Source: Typha latifolia (Eukaryota > Streptophyta > Magnoliopsida > Poales > Typhaceae). Taken from it: 64,000 bases of DNA. This document shows positions 21,236-31,690 of the stretch, in pieces. Positions within the stretch are counted from its first letter, which is position 1. Every line of letters begins with the position of its first letter. The DNA lies in NCBI GenBank assembly GCA_019914945.1, contig CM034109.1, positions 1,240,001 to 1,304,000 on the forward strand, given 5' to 3'. The notes under the pieces were generated by a model. That model was given only the letters and a program-made list of their open reading frames with translations, did not search any database and was not told the DNA's origin. Made by a program: the position numbers and the translations under genes.

Positions 21236-22680
21236 TAATGCATGGCTCTCAGAGTCGAGCATTTTCACTAAACTACGAGGAAGTTGCATGTAATGCATGG
21301 CTCTCAGAGTCGAGCATTTCCACTAGGATCGACTTAGTCCAAGTCAAAGTCTACCCCTATCAATATAGTAAACTATTCTACGAGAGAATAAAATATTGCA
21401 TATATTAGTAAACGTTGTTTCCATTATTTTCAACAAAAGAAAAAAATATATAGTAAAATTAACAAAACAATTATTTTTTGAATGCTAAAGTTTGAAAATT
21501 TTATTGATGGTTATAAAATTATAACATCACTTCAAAATGAAGACTTGCAATATGACGTGACATTAAAATTGATTGACTATAGAAATTTTGATGAATGTAG
21601 AATCTAAAAGAAAACAAGAGGAGTATATAATTTAGAATAGTATTAAGATGCTAAAAATTTTAGCATTTAATTACTTTAGGAATAAGATTAATTTTAGAAT
21701 ATGTATTTTTTAAAATAAAGTTTTTATTTTAGAAATAGGTATTTTTTATTCACTTGTATAATTTTTGAACAATAGTATAATAATTATCTTCGATGTGATA
21801 TTAAATAAAATAAAAGATGGGAAAAAATAGATTTTAAGGGTAAATTAGTAAGTAGATTAGTCTATGGTATGAAATCTAATTTTGATAAATAATGTTTGTA
21901 TTTTAGACTATCATTATTACGATGTTTAGTTGTTCTTTTAAAATTAAGAGTTATATTCTGGAAAAAAGAATTATTTTTGTAGTGAAAACAACGATTTGAA
22001 TGACAATTAATTACCATTTTTCTATCAAACAAAGAAATTGTTTTCTTTAAACTAGAATTTGAAAATTCTAGCAATGGTCATGGAATTCCAACATCAGTTT
22101 GTCCTAGGTAAAGATGAAGACTTGCATGATGTGACATTAAAATTTAAGTGACTGAAAATTTTGATGGATGTAGATATTTATATAAAAAATAAACTAGCCT
22201 TTTGTATCAGTATTTTCGTGATAGTCTAAATTAAATGACATATGATTTGAATATTATACTTCTACATGTATCCGTATGTGTATAGACTATACAGATACAT
22301 AAAAAAATTTGGATATCAAGATGGATAAAAAATTTCAACTCATATTCGACAACACATTGATACCGAGTTAGATCGCGGCCATCTCCCCCTCTCTTAGCAA
22401 ATTATGTTTCATGAGTAGAGAAAATCTTAGATACTGAAATTTGGGGGCGATTTATAGAATTTTCATATTCTAATTTCTAACTTCTTGTTTTATAAACTGA
22501 TTGCTCCCTAATTTCTCCAAATCTCTGCCCTGCCAGATTGTAGATTGATTGCTATCCTTTAATAACTCCAAGTCTACGTTACACCATATTGCAAAGTGAT
22601 TGCTTTTCTTTAATATGACCAGTATATTTGATACATACTACTTTTATCTGTAGACGATTTAATATGACCAGTATATATGT
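21236..22680. repeat. 5' flank of RLP-3 with two upstream modules
   Basis: GCATGGCTCTCAGAGTCGAG appears twice (about 21240 and 21296), marking a small local duplication at the junction. Upstream modules lie at about 21480-21600 and 22055-22175. The rest follows the flank of RLP-2 and RLP-5. No gene. Confidence 0.5.
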
Positions 22681-22992
22681 GATGTAACATCAATTTCCAA
22701 ATTGATTACTTACTTTATTCGAATAACCATAATATTAACATAATGTGGGAGGGATGCCCACACCATTTTGTTAGGCCATTGGATCTGTCAGTAGACTCAG
22801 TAATTAATTTGGGCTAGTTTGTTCTCTCATCTTATTTGAACAATCATAATATTTTGTTTTCTCATCTTATTCCATATAATTTTTAAAAACTAATTTATTA
22901 ATAACTTAAAATTACTATTTTATCCTTTTAAGATGACAATACTATTCACTCTCTCCCCTCTCCCTATTCTACGACCTTCAATTTTGTACTGT
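22681..22992. other. Spacer matching 40610-40735
   Basis: The words TTACTTTATTCGAATAACCATAATATT and TTTGTTAGGCCATTGGAT-like text recur upstream of RLP-6, extending the segmental duplication. The matching region diverges after about 22800. Confidence 0.4.
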
Positions 22993-23560
22993 CCAGCAAA
23001 TCGATTGGCACTGACGGGTACAACCTCAACGCCACCGTGATCGCTACGTGGGGGTAGGAGGCCACCGACCGGCTCGCCTCCGTTTTCAACGATGACTCCT
23101 TGCATTCTATTAAGGGCAAGATGCGCCACCAGCTTTGCCTCAACCTTAGCGATCTGCTCATAGGGTATGCCACAAAGGTCGCTACCCTCAAGGTCGCTCC
23201 TCCAAGCCCTCCATCAATCCATTATCGGCCGTGACGTCTCCGCCATCGCCAAGACCACCTGCGACGAGATAATCGGCTTCCCCTCCTCCGCCGTCTACAA
23301 GAAGGTTGACTACGTCTCCTTATGGTGGGGCAACATCTCGCCCTTGCCCCCGACTGCTCAGATGTCGTTGGCACGTCTGCCTTCAGCATCGTCGCCCTCT
23401 TCTTTCAAGAATTCGATGGTCCGATTGGATCTGGGCTATTAGGATTTCCATCGGAGGCGACGAAGAGGGGAATGCTAATTGGATGGCGACGATGATCGCC
23501 ACGAGCAAAGCCAGAGCTGGGATGTTGGTTTATCCCTCAGATGTCAGTCATAGATGGAGG
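22993..23560 (+). pseudogene. GC-rich fragment of an unidentified gene, frameshifted
   Basis: A sharp GC- and CpG-rich island in AT-rich surroundings. The plus strand reads as protein-like sequence in changing frames: first GTDGYNLNATVIATWG, an in-frame TAG, then EATDRLASVFNDD and HQLCLNLSDLLIGYATK; next, in another frame, DVSAIAKTTCDEIIGFPSS and KKVDYVSLWWGNISPLPP; then SAFSIVALFFQEFDGPIGSG; finally ATSKARAGMLVYPSDV. At least three frame changes make it non-functional. I do not recognise the parent protein. It could be a fragment captured by a transposon or a processed copy. The minus-strand frames here look less protein-like. Confidence 0.5.
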
Positions 23561-24077
23561 AGGAGAAGAGGAAGAAGAATGAAGGGGGAAGGAATGATAA
23601 ATCTGGGCATCAATAAACAGCCGAGTGCGGGGTAATACCCTACACACTCTTATTACACTAGTGAACATAGTCTTATCTTTTTTTATATATAACATCTCAT
23701 GTACTCTTCATTCTATTGTATTTCTTTTCACAATCCTTATGAGTTTAAGAGAAGGAAGAAGAATAATAAATAAGAATACTAATTCCTTGATTTAAAAACT
23801 TATCATTTTCTTTAAAAATAATATTGTTTATTTTTAGAAAATGACAAACATATTAAATTATAAGCCAAACTTTCCTAGAAAATAGTAAAATTAAATAACT
23901 TTATAATAAAATTATAAAATGAAATTTTTTTTATATTAATTTATAATGAAAAATGCTAATAATACCTCGCTGTCTTACCACCAATGGAGGCGTCGGGGCA
24001 TCATAGGTTGCTTAATATGCTCTTTTCCACTGTGTCTTGAATATTATTACTTTATAATTTTCTTTTTTAGAGAAATA
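23561..24077. other. AT-rich spacer, partly shared with 40930-41040
   Basis: Contains a stretch (about 23690-23790) matching 40940-41035, again part of the duplicated upstream region. No coding potential seen. Confidence 0.35.
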
Positions 24078-24330
24078 GGAAACTTTTTACATAACACCAT
24101 ATAATTTTAATCACTTTTTAATTAATAATTCGTTATTATGGATTTGTAGTTGGATCCCTCATTTTTCTCTATAATTTTATATAACACTGTAATAATAGTT
24201 TAACTAATTATCATTAATCTTATTTTATAGTTTGTATTACTTTACTAGTTACATTACTAAATATGCTTGGAAAATTTCTAACAATGACCCAAACTTCTTA
24301 AGCTATATCCCCATCCTAAACCTATTCTAC
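24078..24330. mobile_element. MITE-like element, truncated copy
   Basis: Begins GGAAACTTTTTACATAACACC, follows the internal sequence of the family through the TCCTCTATAATTTTATATAACAC-like part and breaks at CCTATTCTAC, where a different repeat (CGCCCCTACATGTG) begins. Confidence 0.5.
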
Positions 24331-24670
24331 GCCCCTACATGTGGGTAATGACTTTGCTGCTGTGCTGCGCTAGTTGTTCTTTCTATTCACAAAGTAATTA
24401 TAGTCATTTCACTTTATTTTTTTAAAAAGGAAATAAAAAAAAAGAAAGAAAAGATCCAAAAGAAGTCTACAACATTGTGAAAGGTGATTATATTTTCCAA
24501 GCCGATCTGATAGTTCTTTCTTTCTTTCTTTCCAAGTTGATACAACACTTGAAAAACTAACACAAAAACTATTCTAAAATTGTGCTGAAATGCCGGGTTT
24601 GAAATGCCATTGCAAAACTGGTACCAATTTTCATTTTCTTATTGTGCATATAAAGAGGCAGCTAGCACAA
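24330..24670. repeat. Repeat with promoter-like GCATATAAAG, copy 1
   Basis: Runs from ACGCCCCTACATGTG to GTGCATATAAAGAGGCAG. Further copies at 25351-25665 and 43489-43808, and a partial one at 44640-44780. The sequence before CATATAAAG (CATTGCAAAACTGGTACCAA) is conserved in all full copies. It may be the promoter end of a lost gene or an LTR; neither can be shown. Confidence 0.45.
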
Positions 24671-25180
24671 TATCAATAACCGAACAAGGCCATCCATTGA
24701 CCTACCCATTCATTGTAAAATTAGTTTAGGTTCTACAGTTTTATTTTCATCCTAATTTCTAACCAACTTAAAATGATAACTTTTCTTGTCGCCTTATTTA
24801 TGAATTATGACTCTTTTAAAAATATTTTATAATAAAAAACTTACTTACATATATTTTGGTCCGACATTGTATAAAGTAAGCCACGCGATTTTATTATCTA
24901 TAAAATGTGTGATAAAGTTATGTACATTTTCTAAGCAAAATTTTTAATACAATTAATATATTTATTTATAGTTATTAATCAACTATAAATTATTATATAA
25001 ATTTATTCAAGATAATTATTATGTTTTATAACCAAACAACAAAATGTGAATAAAATTATAATTATGACTAATTTATATTTATGATGTGTGCATAAAATTA
25101 TTTTAAAAAAAATTCTCGTGTGTTTTTAGCGTATCAAGTGAAAGAGAATGAATGTGGAAAATTTTAGTCTTAAATTTGAT
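24671..25180. other. AT-rich spacer, no gene seen
   Basis: AT-rich sequence without RLP pieces or clear repeats. Confidence 0.35.
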
Positions 25181-25670
25181 TATTAAGAAATTCAAAATAG
25201 GCTCGAGTCTAATAAGAACTCAAAATATATTTGCATTGAAATTAATCAATTCATGCTTAATTCTTTGGCTTAGGCTCGAAATTATTTCAAGCCAAGCTTG
25301 AACCGAGCTCAGTTTGATCAAGCTCGACTTGATTATGATTTACGCCCCTACATGTGAATAACAATTCTGCCGCTGTGCTGCAATGGTAGTTTCTTTTTAT
25401 TCATATATTAATTATGATCATTTTAGTTTTTTTCAGAAAAAAGAAAGAAAAGATCCAGAAGTATAGAACCATTGTGAAAGGAGATTATGTTGTGCAAGCT
25501 GATCTGATATTTCTTGTTTTCTTTTTCAAGTTCATACATCACTTGAAAAACTAACACAAAAGTTATTCTGAAATTGTGCTGAAATGCTGGGTTTGAAATG
25601 CCATTGCAAAACTGGTACCAATTTTCATCTCCTAATTGTGCATATAAAGTGGCAGAGATAACTTACTCAT
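25181..25670. repeat. Repeat with promoter-like GCATATAAAG, copy 2, plus GCTCGA-rich leader
   Basis: Leader with GGCTCGAGTCTA and AAGCCAAGCTTGAACCGAGC words, followed by the CGCCCCTACATGTG...GTGCATATAAAG unit. The same leader-plus-unit order is seen at 43320-43808 and 44460-44780. Confidence 0.45.
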
Positions 25671-25763
25671 TTCACATATGTTAAACTCAGAATGTTGTCG
25701 ATGATTAAAAAAAAATTATGTATCAAGTGATGAGCGATAAAACTGTTTGTAAAATGGTCGGAA

Positions 25764-26961
25764 TTATTTGACAAGTCTAGCATCTATAATCTCGTCATGC
25801 TTGTAAAATAGTCTTCTAATATCATGCCAACCAACTGGTTGGAACTCAAGTCCAAATAAATGAGATTAGTGAGCTTTCCCATCCCGGAAGGTATGGAACC
25901 GGTGAGACTGTTGTAACCGAGATCAAGAGTGCTTAGATCGGTCATATTCTCGATCCAATTTGGCAGGCTTCCATTCAGATTATTTGCCCCCAAATACAAT
26001 GATTGTATCTTTTGCGACAGCCTCTCCATCAATTCTGCTATGTCTCCACTGATCTGATTCTCGTTGAGATCGAGCACTTTCAATTTGTGTAGATTCTTCA
26101 TAGTTTCTGGTATCATGCGGACGAGATCATTTCTTTTGAGATAGAGTTCTTCGAGGGAGGTCATGTTTCCTAGCAGCCCATCAGGAATAGGACTATGAAA
26201 GTAGTTATCCTCAAGATCAAGGGTCGCAAGTGCTGTGAGATTAGAAGAGTAAACAGGGAGAGTAGAGAGTGTGGCGTTGAGATTACAAACGGATAGATGA
26301 AGGACTCTTAAAGAAGCTGGAAGCATGCTCAAGGCTTGCACCCAATCCACCGCAGCACTGAGGTTCACATAGCTCATATCGAGTTGCTTCAAAGATGAGA
26401 GATGTAGTAACCAAGCTACCAGATTAACCGATTGCGAAGAGTTACCGCTAAGATCGAGATGGTGCAGCTTAGTGAGATTACCTAGCTGAGGAGGTACGCT
26501 ACCACCGAAGTTTGCATTAGAGAGGCCGAGATACTTCAAGTTCTTGAAGGACCCATGAATTTCGGTATCAGCCGACCTCCGAAATTGTTAGAGCTTAGGT
26601 CGAGGTAGTTAAGATGCTCTAGAGCGAGAAGAGAAGGGCTAATGTTACTACTCTTGGAGGTCAATGAAAACTCCTCAAGGTCGTTGTGGAGGTCGAGCTT
26701 GACAACATGCCCCGTCTAGTTGCTGCACATGACACTCCTCCATCTGCAGCAATCTTGGCCTTCCCAAGAAGATAATAACGTCCCATGTAGAGTATTGATG
26801 CCCTCCTTAAAGGTGAGAAGTGCATCTCTCTCACTCGCAACGCAACTTCCTCGTAGTTTGGTGGTCTCTAGAGATAGAGCGGGAGAGAAGATGTGGAGGA
26901 GTAGAAGGCAGAGACGTAGAAGTAAAACTCCATGGGAGGTGGACGACGTAAGCTTAGCCAT
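25764..26961 (-). pseudogene. RLP-4: broken 5' half of an EIX2-like receptor-like protein gene
   Basis: Begins at the usual ATG (26959-26961) with signal peptide and N-cap intact for 81 codons. An AAG lysine codon is changed to TAG at about 26716-26718. A one-base deletion near 26550 (GGACCC for GGAGCCC) shifts the frame in LRR 2. Sequence then runs through LRR 2-11 to a GAG-to-TAG stop at about 25784 and ends near 25764 in LRR 12. LRR 12 onward, the membrane span and tail are absent. Its 5' side is also cut: the family sequence stops at ATTTTATTATT just before the ATG and an unrelated repeat follows, so the promoter is gone. It cannot make a receptor. Confidence 0.9.
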
Positions 26962-26971
26962 GATTTTATTA

Positions 26972-27532
26972 TTGAGCTGATTTTAACTAGAAATAAAGAC
27001 TTGCCATGCGACTTGTTATTAAAAATGATGTGGATTATAGAAATTTTGATGGATGTAAAATTTTAGGGAAGGAGACTAAAATAGTATACAATTCATATAG
27101 CTGTAAGATACTGAAAATTATAATGATTTATGAAAGCCAAGAGAAGAGAAAGGATGAGGAAGCTTAGTGGCCTGTATGAAAGTAATGTGACTATTGTTTT
27201 CTTCTTTAATATATTTTTGCATTCAAACACTTGCTTAGAAGTAAAGTTCCTTAGATTTGAATGTATGCAACAACAAGTAACTTTACTTACTATTCAATAT
27301 TTATTTATTACGAGTACATATTCCAACCAATATGGTATTTTTTTATTTTATTTTATGTTATTTGACATTCAAATATTTATCTAAAAACTCAAATTTACAC
27401 TTATTATTACGACCCAATTAAGTACTTGTTTAGACCTTTATCTTTGGATGGGAAAGAGATATGTTTTCCGTTTAGTGCTAATTTGTTCTTTTCTTTTTCT
27501 CCAAATTTAAAAAAACTAGTACATTTCTTTAG
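26972..27532. repeat. Block shared with 57850-59100, includes one upstream module
   Basis: GAGCTGATTTTAACTAGAAA and following text parallel 57850 onward; the upstream module is seen at about 26990-27110 (AAGACTTGCCATGCGACTTG). In the other copy about 700 bp of RLP relic and other DNA are inserted. No gene; the frame at 27130-27384 has no recognisable product. Confidence 0.45.
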
Positions 27533-27558
27533 AATATATATATATATATATATATATC
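27533..27558. repeat. (AT)n microsatellite
   Basis: About 13 uninterrupted AT dinucleotides beside the left end of the MITE behind RLP-5. Confidence 0.85.
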
Positions 27559-27560
27559 AG

Positions 27561-27954
27561 AAGGAAATTTTTAAATAATTTATTAATTTTTAATTAACAC
27601 TTCATATTTGTACCTAAACTCTTTTTCTCTATAATTTTCATATAATACCATAATATTAGTTTGACTAACTATCATTAATCTTAGTATATAGTTTATATAA
27701 TTCTACTGATTAAATTACTAAACACCAAGAAAATTTCTAACCTTGACCCATCCTTCTTAAGCTATATCCCTATTCTAACCTTGGGCTCTCAAAATGCTTT
27801 TCTTTTGTTATGTTTACATTTGAAAATGATAGGATTTAATTAACTCAGAATGCGAAAATTATAGAGAAAGAAGAGGATTTGTGTTACAAAAATCCTCAAA
27901 AGCATAGTGTTAATTCAAAAACAATAGGGTAGGGTGTTATTTGAAAATTTCCCT
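27561..27954. mobile_element. MITE-like element behind RLP-5
   Basis: Ends AAGGAAATTTTTAAATAA and GTGTTATTTGAAAATTTCCC are inverted repeats. Same position relative to the gene as at RLP-3 and RLP-6. The right flank is AATAAA rather than AATAAT. Confidence 0.55.
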
Positions 27955-28456
27955 GAATAAATGTAGTTGGAGTTGCAGTCCATCCAAGTGAAGTATTGAT
28001 TCCTTATAATCAAGTCGATAACCATTGTTTGAAACTACCATGGCAAGTAAATACAAATGAATTAGTATCTGACATGGTCAACGACATATATTAATGAAGC
28101 ACATCAAGATAAACATATATATATAATCATGTCATTGTTGGCATAATTAATCTCAAATGATGGTGGTATGTACATTAAATTTGAAGCAAAAGCAATGGTA
28201 ATTAAAAAAGCAATCATCTAAATTAGGTAAAGTGTGTAGGATAATAGCATGCTACTACAAAAAAGACTGAAAATAATATAAGTAAGTGGAATACTTAATA
28301 CATTATACTTATTTCTGCATGTGTACAATAAGTATGTGGAGGAACAGAAGATTATATATTATATGTCGGGTTTGGCCTTCCAAGCCTCTGATCATTGACC
28401 AATCTCCATAATTCGAACCTTGCAAACTCCTTCAGTAGTAGCCTTGCTCTTCTGCT
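27955..28456 (-). other. Conserved 3' flank of RLP-5
   Basis: Nearly identical to 44907-45412 behind RLP-7, closer than to any other family member. This supports a shared origin of the 3' halves of these two genes. Confidence 0.5.
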
Positions 28457-31267
28457 TCATTTCTTCCTGATGCTGGCTTTGAATCTACCCCACTTGAGAA
28501 CCACAAACATATAAATCCTATCACACATGTTGTCAATGAAGAGAAAATAGGTTGTTCTCCATGTTCTATTAAACAACAAGGTACCAAAAATCACCCAAAA
28601 TCCCACTGCGTATCCTAGACCCATGCTGAGATAAAAGGATGACATATCATATCCATCTTCATATTCTAGAAGATCGCTCGTAGTAGTTTGACTTTCTAAG
28701 CAATTTTTGGAACTAGGAGGCCCACAAAGATTTTTGTTGCCAATGTAGATTGTTGGATCTTCGAATGTTTCGAGTTGACCCTCTAATGGAATTCTTCCCG
28801 AGAGATTATTGTAGGACAAGTTCAAATAACTCAAAAAAGTTAAAGCTGATAGAGTTGAAGGAATTTCACCAGAGAGCTCATTATTCGACAAGTCAAGAGA
28901 TTCCAATGATTGTAGACCACCAATCAATTCTTGAATATTTCCAGTCAATCGATTTGCAGACAAGTTCAAGTTCGTCAATCCAACAAGGGCACCTATCTCT
29001 TTAGGAATTTCTCCTGTTAAATTATTCCCTGACAAATCAAGGCTCAATGTGAAAAAGATCTCGTCATTGAGGTATTCCAAAATTTGCCCCTTTGTGTCCA
29101 CTAAAAAGCTAATGGAATCATCATAATCCTCAAGCTCCTCAAATATATATGCTAGACTTGTATGGAGATTGAAGCTAAGAATCATTGCTTTGAAGTTCAT
29201 ACAGGGAGCTATGGTTCCTGATAGATTGTTGTGAGCAAGGTCCAAAACTTGAAGTTGGTCAAGTTTTGAAAGCTTAATAGGAATATAGCAGGAAAACATG
29301 TTAGACTTCAATAGGAGGAAGGCTAAATTTGGTAGTCTTGTTCCTATCCATGATGGTAAGTTTCCAAAGAAATTATTATAGGAGAGATCAAGAAATGAAA
29401 GATATTGGCAACCTCGAAAAAATAAAGGGAATTTACCGGAGAGACGATTGTTGCGGAAACTTATAAAGCCGAGATTCGAACCTACATCTCTCCATTCACT
29501 TTCAGCTCTAAATGAGTTACCACTTGAGTTACCACTTGTCCAGCATTGAGGAAGCTGTCCTGAGAGGTGGTTGTTTGATAGATCTAGGATTTCTAAGGAT
29601 TGCAATTGGTTGCACAAAGATGATGGGATGGTTCCCCTGATAAGGTTGTTTGAAAGAAGCAAGTAATTCAACTCTATAGATCCAAGGTTTAGTGGAAGTG
29701 GACCTGATATATAATTTCTTGAGAGATCTAAGTACCAAAGACCCATCGGTAACTTTAATAACCGACCTTTGAGCTGGTTTGAATGCAGGATTATAGAGTC
29801 TGCTGTTGATAGGAATTCTAGCGTCATTGGTAACACTCCGCTAATCTGATTAAGGGAGAGATCAAGATATTGGACTCGAGAAATTACATTCCAAAACCAA
29901 TTTGGCAACTTGTCCGTGATTCCTGCACTCGACATACTTAGAGAAGTAATGTTAGTCTGAGATTGAATCCATGCAGGAAGATGAGGTCCTAGCTTGCAAT
30001 AGCTCAAGTCGACTTCCTTCAATCTGAATGGAGGGATCCAATTTGGATGTACTCCCATGGTCAGGGAGTTATTTGACAAGTCTAGCATCTCTAATCTCGT
30101 TAGACTTGTAAAATGGTCTTCTAATATCATGCCGACCAACTGGTTATAACTCAAGTCCAAGTTACTGAGATTAGAGAGCTTTCCCATCCCGGAAGGTATG
30201 GAGCCGATGAGACTGTTGTAACCGAGATCAAGAGTGCTTAGACTGGTCATGTTCTCGATCCAATTTGGCAGGCTTCCATTCAAATAATTTCCCCGCAAAT
30301 ACAATGATTGCATCTTGTGCGGCAGCCTCTCCATCAATTCTGCTATGTCCCCACTGATCTGATTCTCGTTAAGATTGAGCACTTTCAATTTGTGTAGATT
30401 CTTCATAGTATCCGGTATCATGCGGACAAGATAATTGTCTCTGAGATAAAGTTCTTCGAGGGAGGTCATGTTTCCCAGCAGCCCATCAGGAATAGGACCA
30501 TGAAAGTAGTTATCCTCAAGATCAAGGGTCACAAGTGCTGTGAGATTAGAAGAGTAAAGAGGGAGAGCAGAGAGCGTGGCGTTGAGATTACAATCAAATA
30601 GATGAAGGACTCTTAAAGAAGTTGGAAGCATGCTCAAGGCCTGCACCCAATCCACAGCAGCACTGAGGTTCACATGGCTCATATCGAGGTGCTTCAAAGA
30701 GGAGAGACGTGGTAACCAAGCTACAAGATCAACCGACTGCAAAAAGTTACCACCAACATCGAGATGGAGCAGCTTAGTGAGATTACCAAGCTGAGGAGGT
30801 ACGCTACCACCGAAGTTTGCATTAGAGAGGTTGAGATACTTCAAGTTCTTGAAGGAGCCCATGAATTTTGGTATTTGATGACCTCCGAAGTTGTTGAAGC
30901 TTAGGTCGAGGTAGTTAAGACGCTCTAGAGCGAGAAGAGAAGGGCTAATGTCGCTGCTCATGGAAGTCCATGAAAACTCGTCGGGGTCGACTTGGAGGTC
31001 GAGCTTGACTACGTGCCCTGTCTTGTTGCTGCACATGACACCCCTCCATCTGCAGCAATCTTGGCCTTCCCAAGAAGATAACAACCTCCCATGTAGAGTA
31101 TTGATGCCCTCCTTGAAGGTGAGAAGTGCATCTCTCTCACTCGCAACGCAACTTCCTCGTAGTTTGGTGGTCTCTAGAGATAGAGCCGGAGAGAAGATGT
31201 GGAGGAGTAGAAGGCAGAGACGTAGGAGTAGAACTCCATGGGTGGTGGAGGACGTAAGCTTAGCCAT
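28457..31267 (-). CDS. RLP-5: intact EIX2-like receptor-like protein, C-terminal class B
   Basis: Single exon of 936 codons. Signal peptide, N-cap (SCVASERDALLTFKEG), about 23 LRRs, island rich in acidic residues (EELEDYDDS, VDTKGQILEY), four LRRs, C-cap (NLCGPPSSKNC), acidic patch (EYEDGYD), membrane span (about 878-899, with GYAVG) and basic tail ending IRKK. The tail (NMCDRIYMF, WGRFKAS) differs from the class shared by RLP-1, 3, 6 and 8 and is shared with RLP-7. A 12-bp tandem duplication near 29513-29536 adds SGNS before SFRAESEW. The first 400 residues are closest to RLP-2, its counterpart in the duplicated segment. Expected at the plasma membrane as a defence-type receptor (family knowledge). 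Confidence 0.95.
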   Translation of the reverse strand: MAKLTSSTTHGVLLLRLCLLLLHIFSPALSLETTKLRGSCVASERDALLTFKEGINTLHGRLLSSWEGQDCCRWRGVMCSNKTGHVVKLDLQVDPDEFSWTSMSSDISPSLLALERLNYLDLSFNNFGGHQIPKFMGSFKNLKYLNLSNANFGGSVPPQLGNLTKLLHLDVGGNFLQSVDLVAWLPRLSSLKHLDMSHVNLSAAVDWVQALSMLPTSLRVLHLFDCNLNATLSALPLYSSNLTALVTLDLEDNYFHGPIPDGLLGNMTSLEELYLRDNYLVRMIPDTMKNLHKLKVLNLNENQISGDIAELMERLPHKMQSLYLRGNYLNGSLPNWIENMTSLSTLDLGYNSLIGSIPSGMGKLSNLSNLDLSYNQLVGMILEDHFTSLTRLEMLDLSNNSLTMGVHPNWIPPFRLKEVDLSYCKLGPHLPAWIQSQTNITSLSMSSAGITDKLPNWFWNVISRVQYLDLSLNQISGVLPMTLEFLSTADSIILHSNQLKGRLLKLPMGLWYLDLSRNYISGPLPLNLGSIELNYLLLSNNLIRGTIPSSLCNQLQSLEILDLSNNHLSGQLPQCWTSGNSSGNSFRAESEWRDVGSNLGFISFRNNRLSGKFPLFFRGCQYLSFLDLSYNNFFGNLPSWIGTRLPNLAFLLLKSNMFSCYIPIKLSKLDQLQVLDLAHNNLSGTIAPCMNFKAMILSFNLHTSLAYIFEELEDYDDSISFLVDTKGQILEYLNDEIFFTLSLDLSGNNLTGEIPKEIGALVGLTNLNLSANRLTGNIQELIGGLQSLESLDLSNNELSGEIPSTLSALTFLSYLNLSYNNLSGRIPLEGQLETFEDPTIYIGNKNLCGPPSSKNCLESQTTTSDLLEYEDGYDMSSFYLSMGLGYAVGFWVIFGTLLFNRTWRTTYFLFIDNMCDRIYMFVVLKWGRFKASIRKK

Positions 31268-31690
31268 GGTTTTATTATTCCCACTCCACACAAACATATA
31301 TAGTGGCTGAAGTACGTTATACAATCACTCAGAGGTATTGAGAGATATCACATTGCATTGTTATTATGATGTTCTTCTTTCTTCCGCTACTACATGACAA
31401 GATATGAAGTCCACTAAGTCAAGGAATAGTGACAAATTGAATTTCCAAGAAAAAAAACCGATAGAATAGTAGTTGAAGCGACGTAAGAAACAATTAATCA
31501 GTTCCATGGTGTGATATGACATTGGAAGATAAACTATAAATCATTCATTCATTTTTCCTCACTAAATAATCCAAAGTCACGAGACTCAAGATTCGTGTAA
31601 TGCATGGCTCTCAAAGTCGAGCATTTCCACTAGGATCGACTTAGTCCAAGTCAAAGTCTACCCCTATCAACATAGTAAACTATTCTACGA
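31268..31690 (-). promoter_or_regulatory. Proximal 5' region of RLP-5
   Basis: W-box core (AGTCAA on plus at 31417-31422) and a distal one in CAAGTCAAAGTC near 31649. As in RLP-2 the ACGTG is changed to ACATGAC, further evidence that the two are counterparts. Confidence 0.4.

Noticed and set aside
22920..23191. Minus-strand frames in the GC-rich island
   Set aside because: Plus-strand reading is more protein-like; long minus frames are expected by chance in GC-rich DNA.
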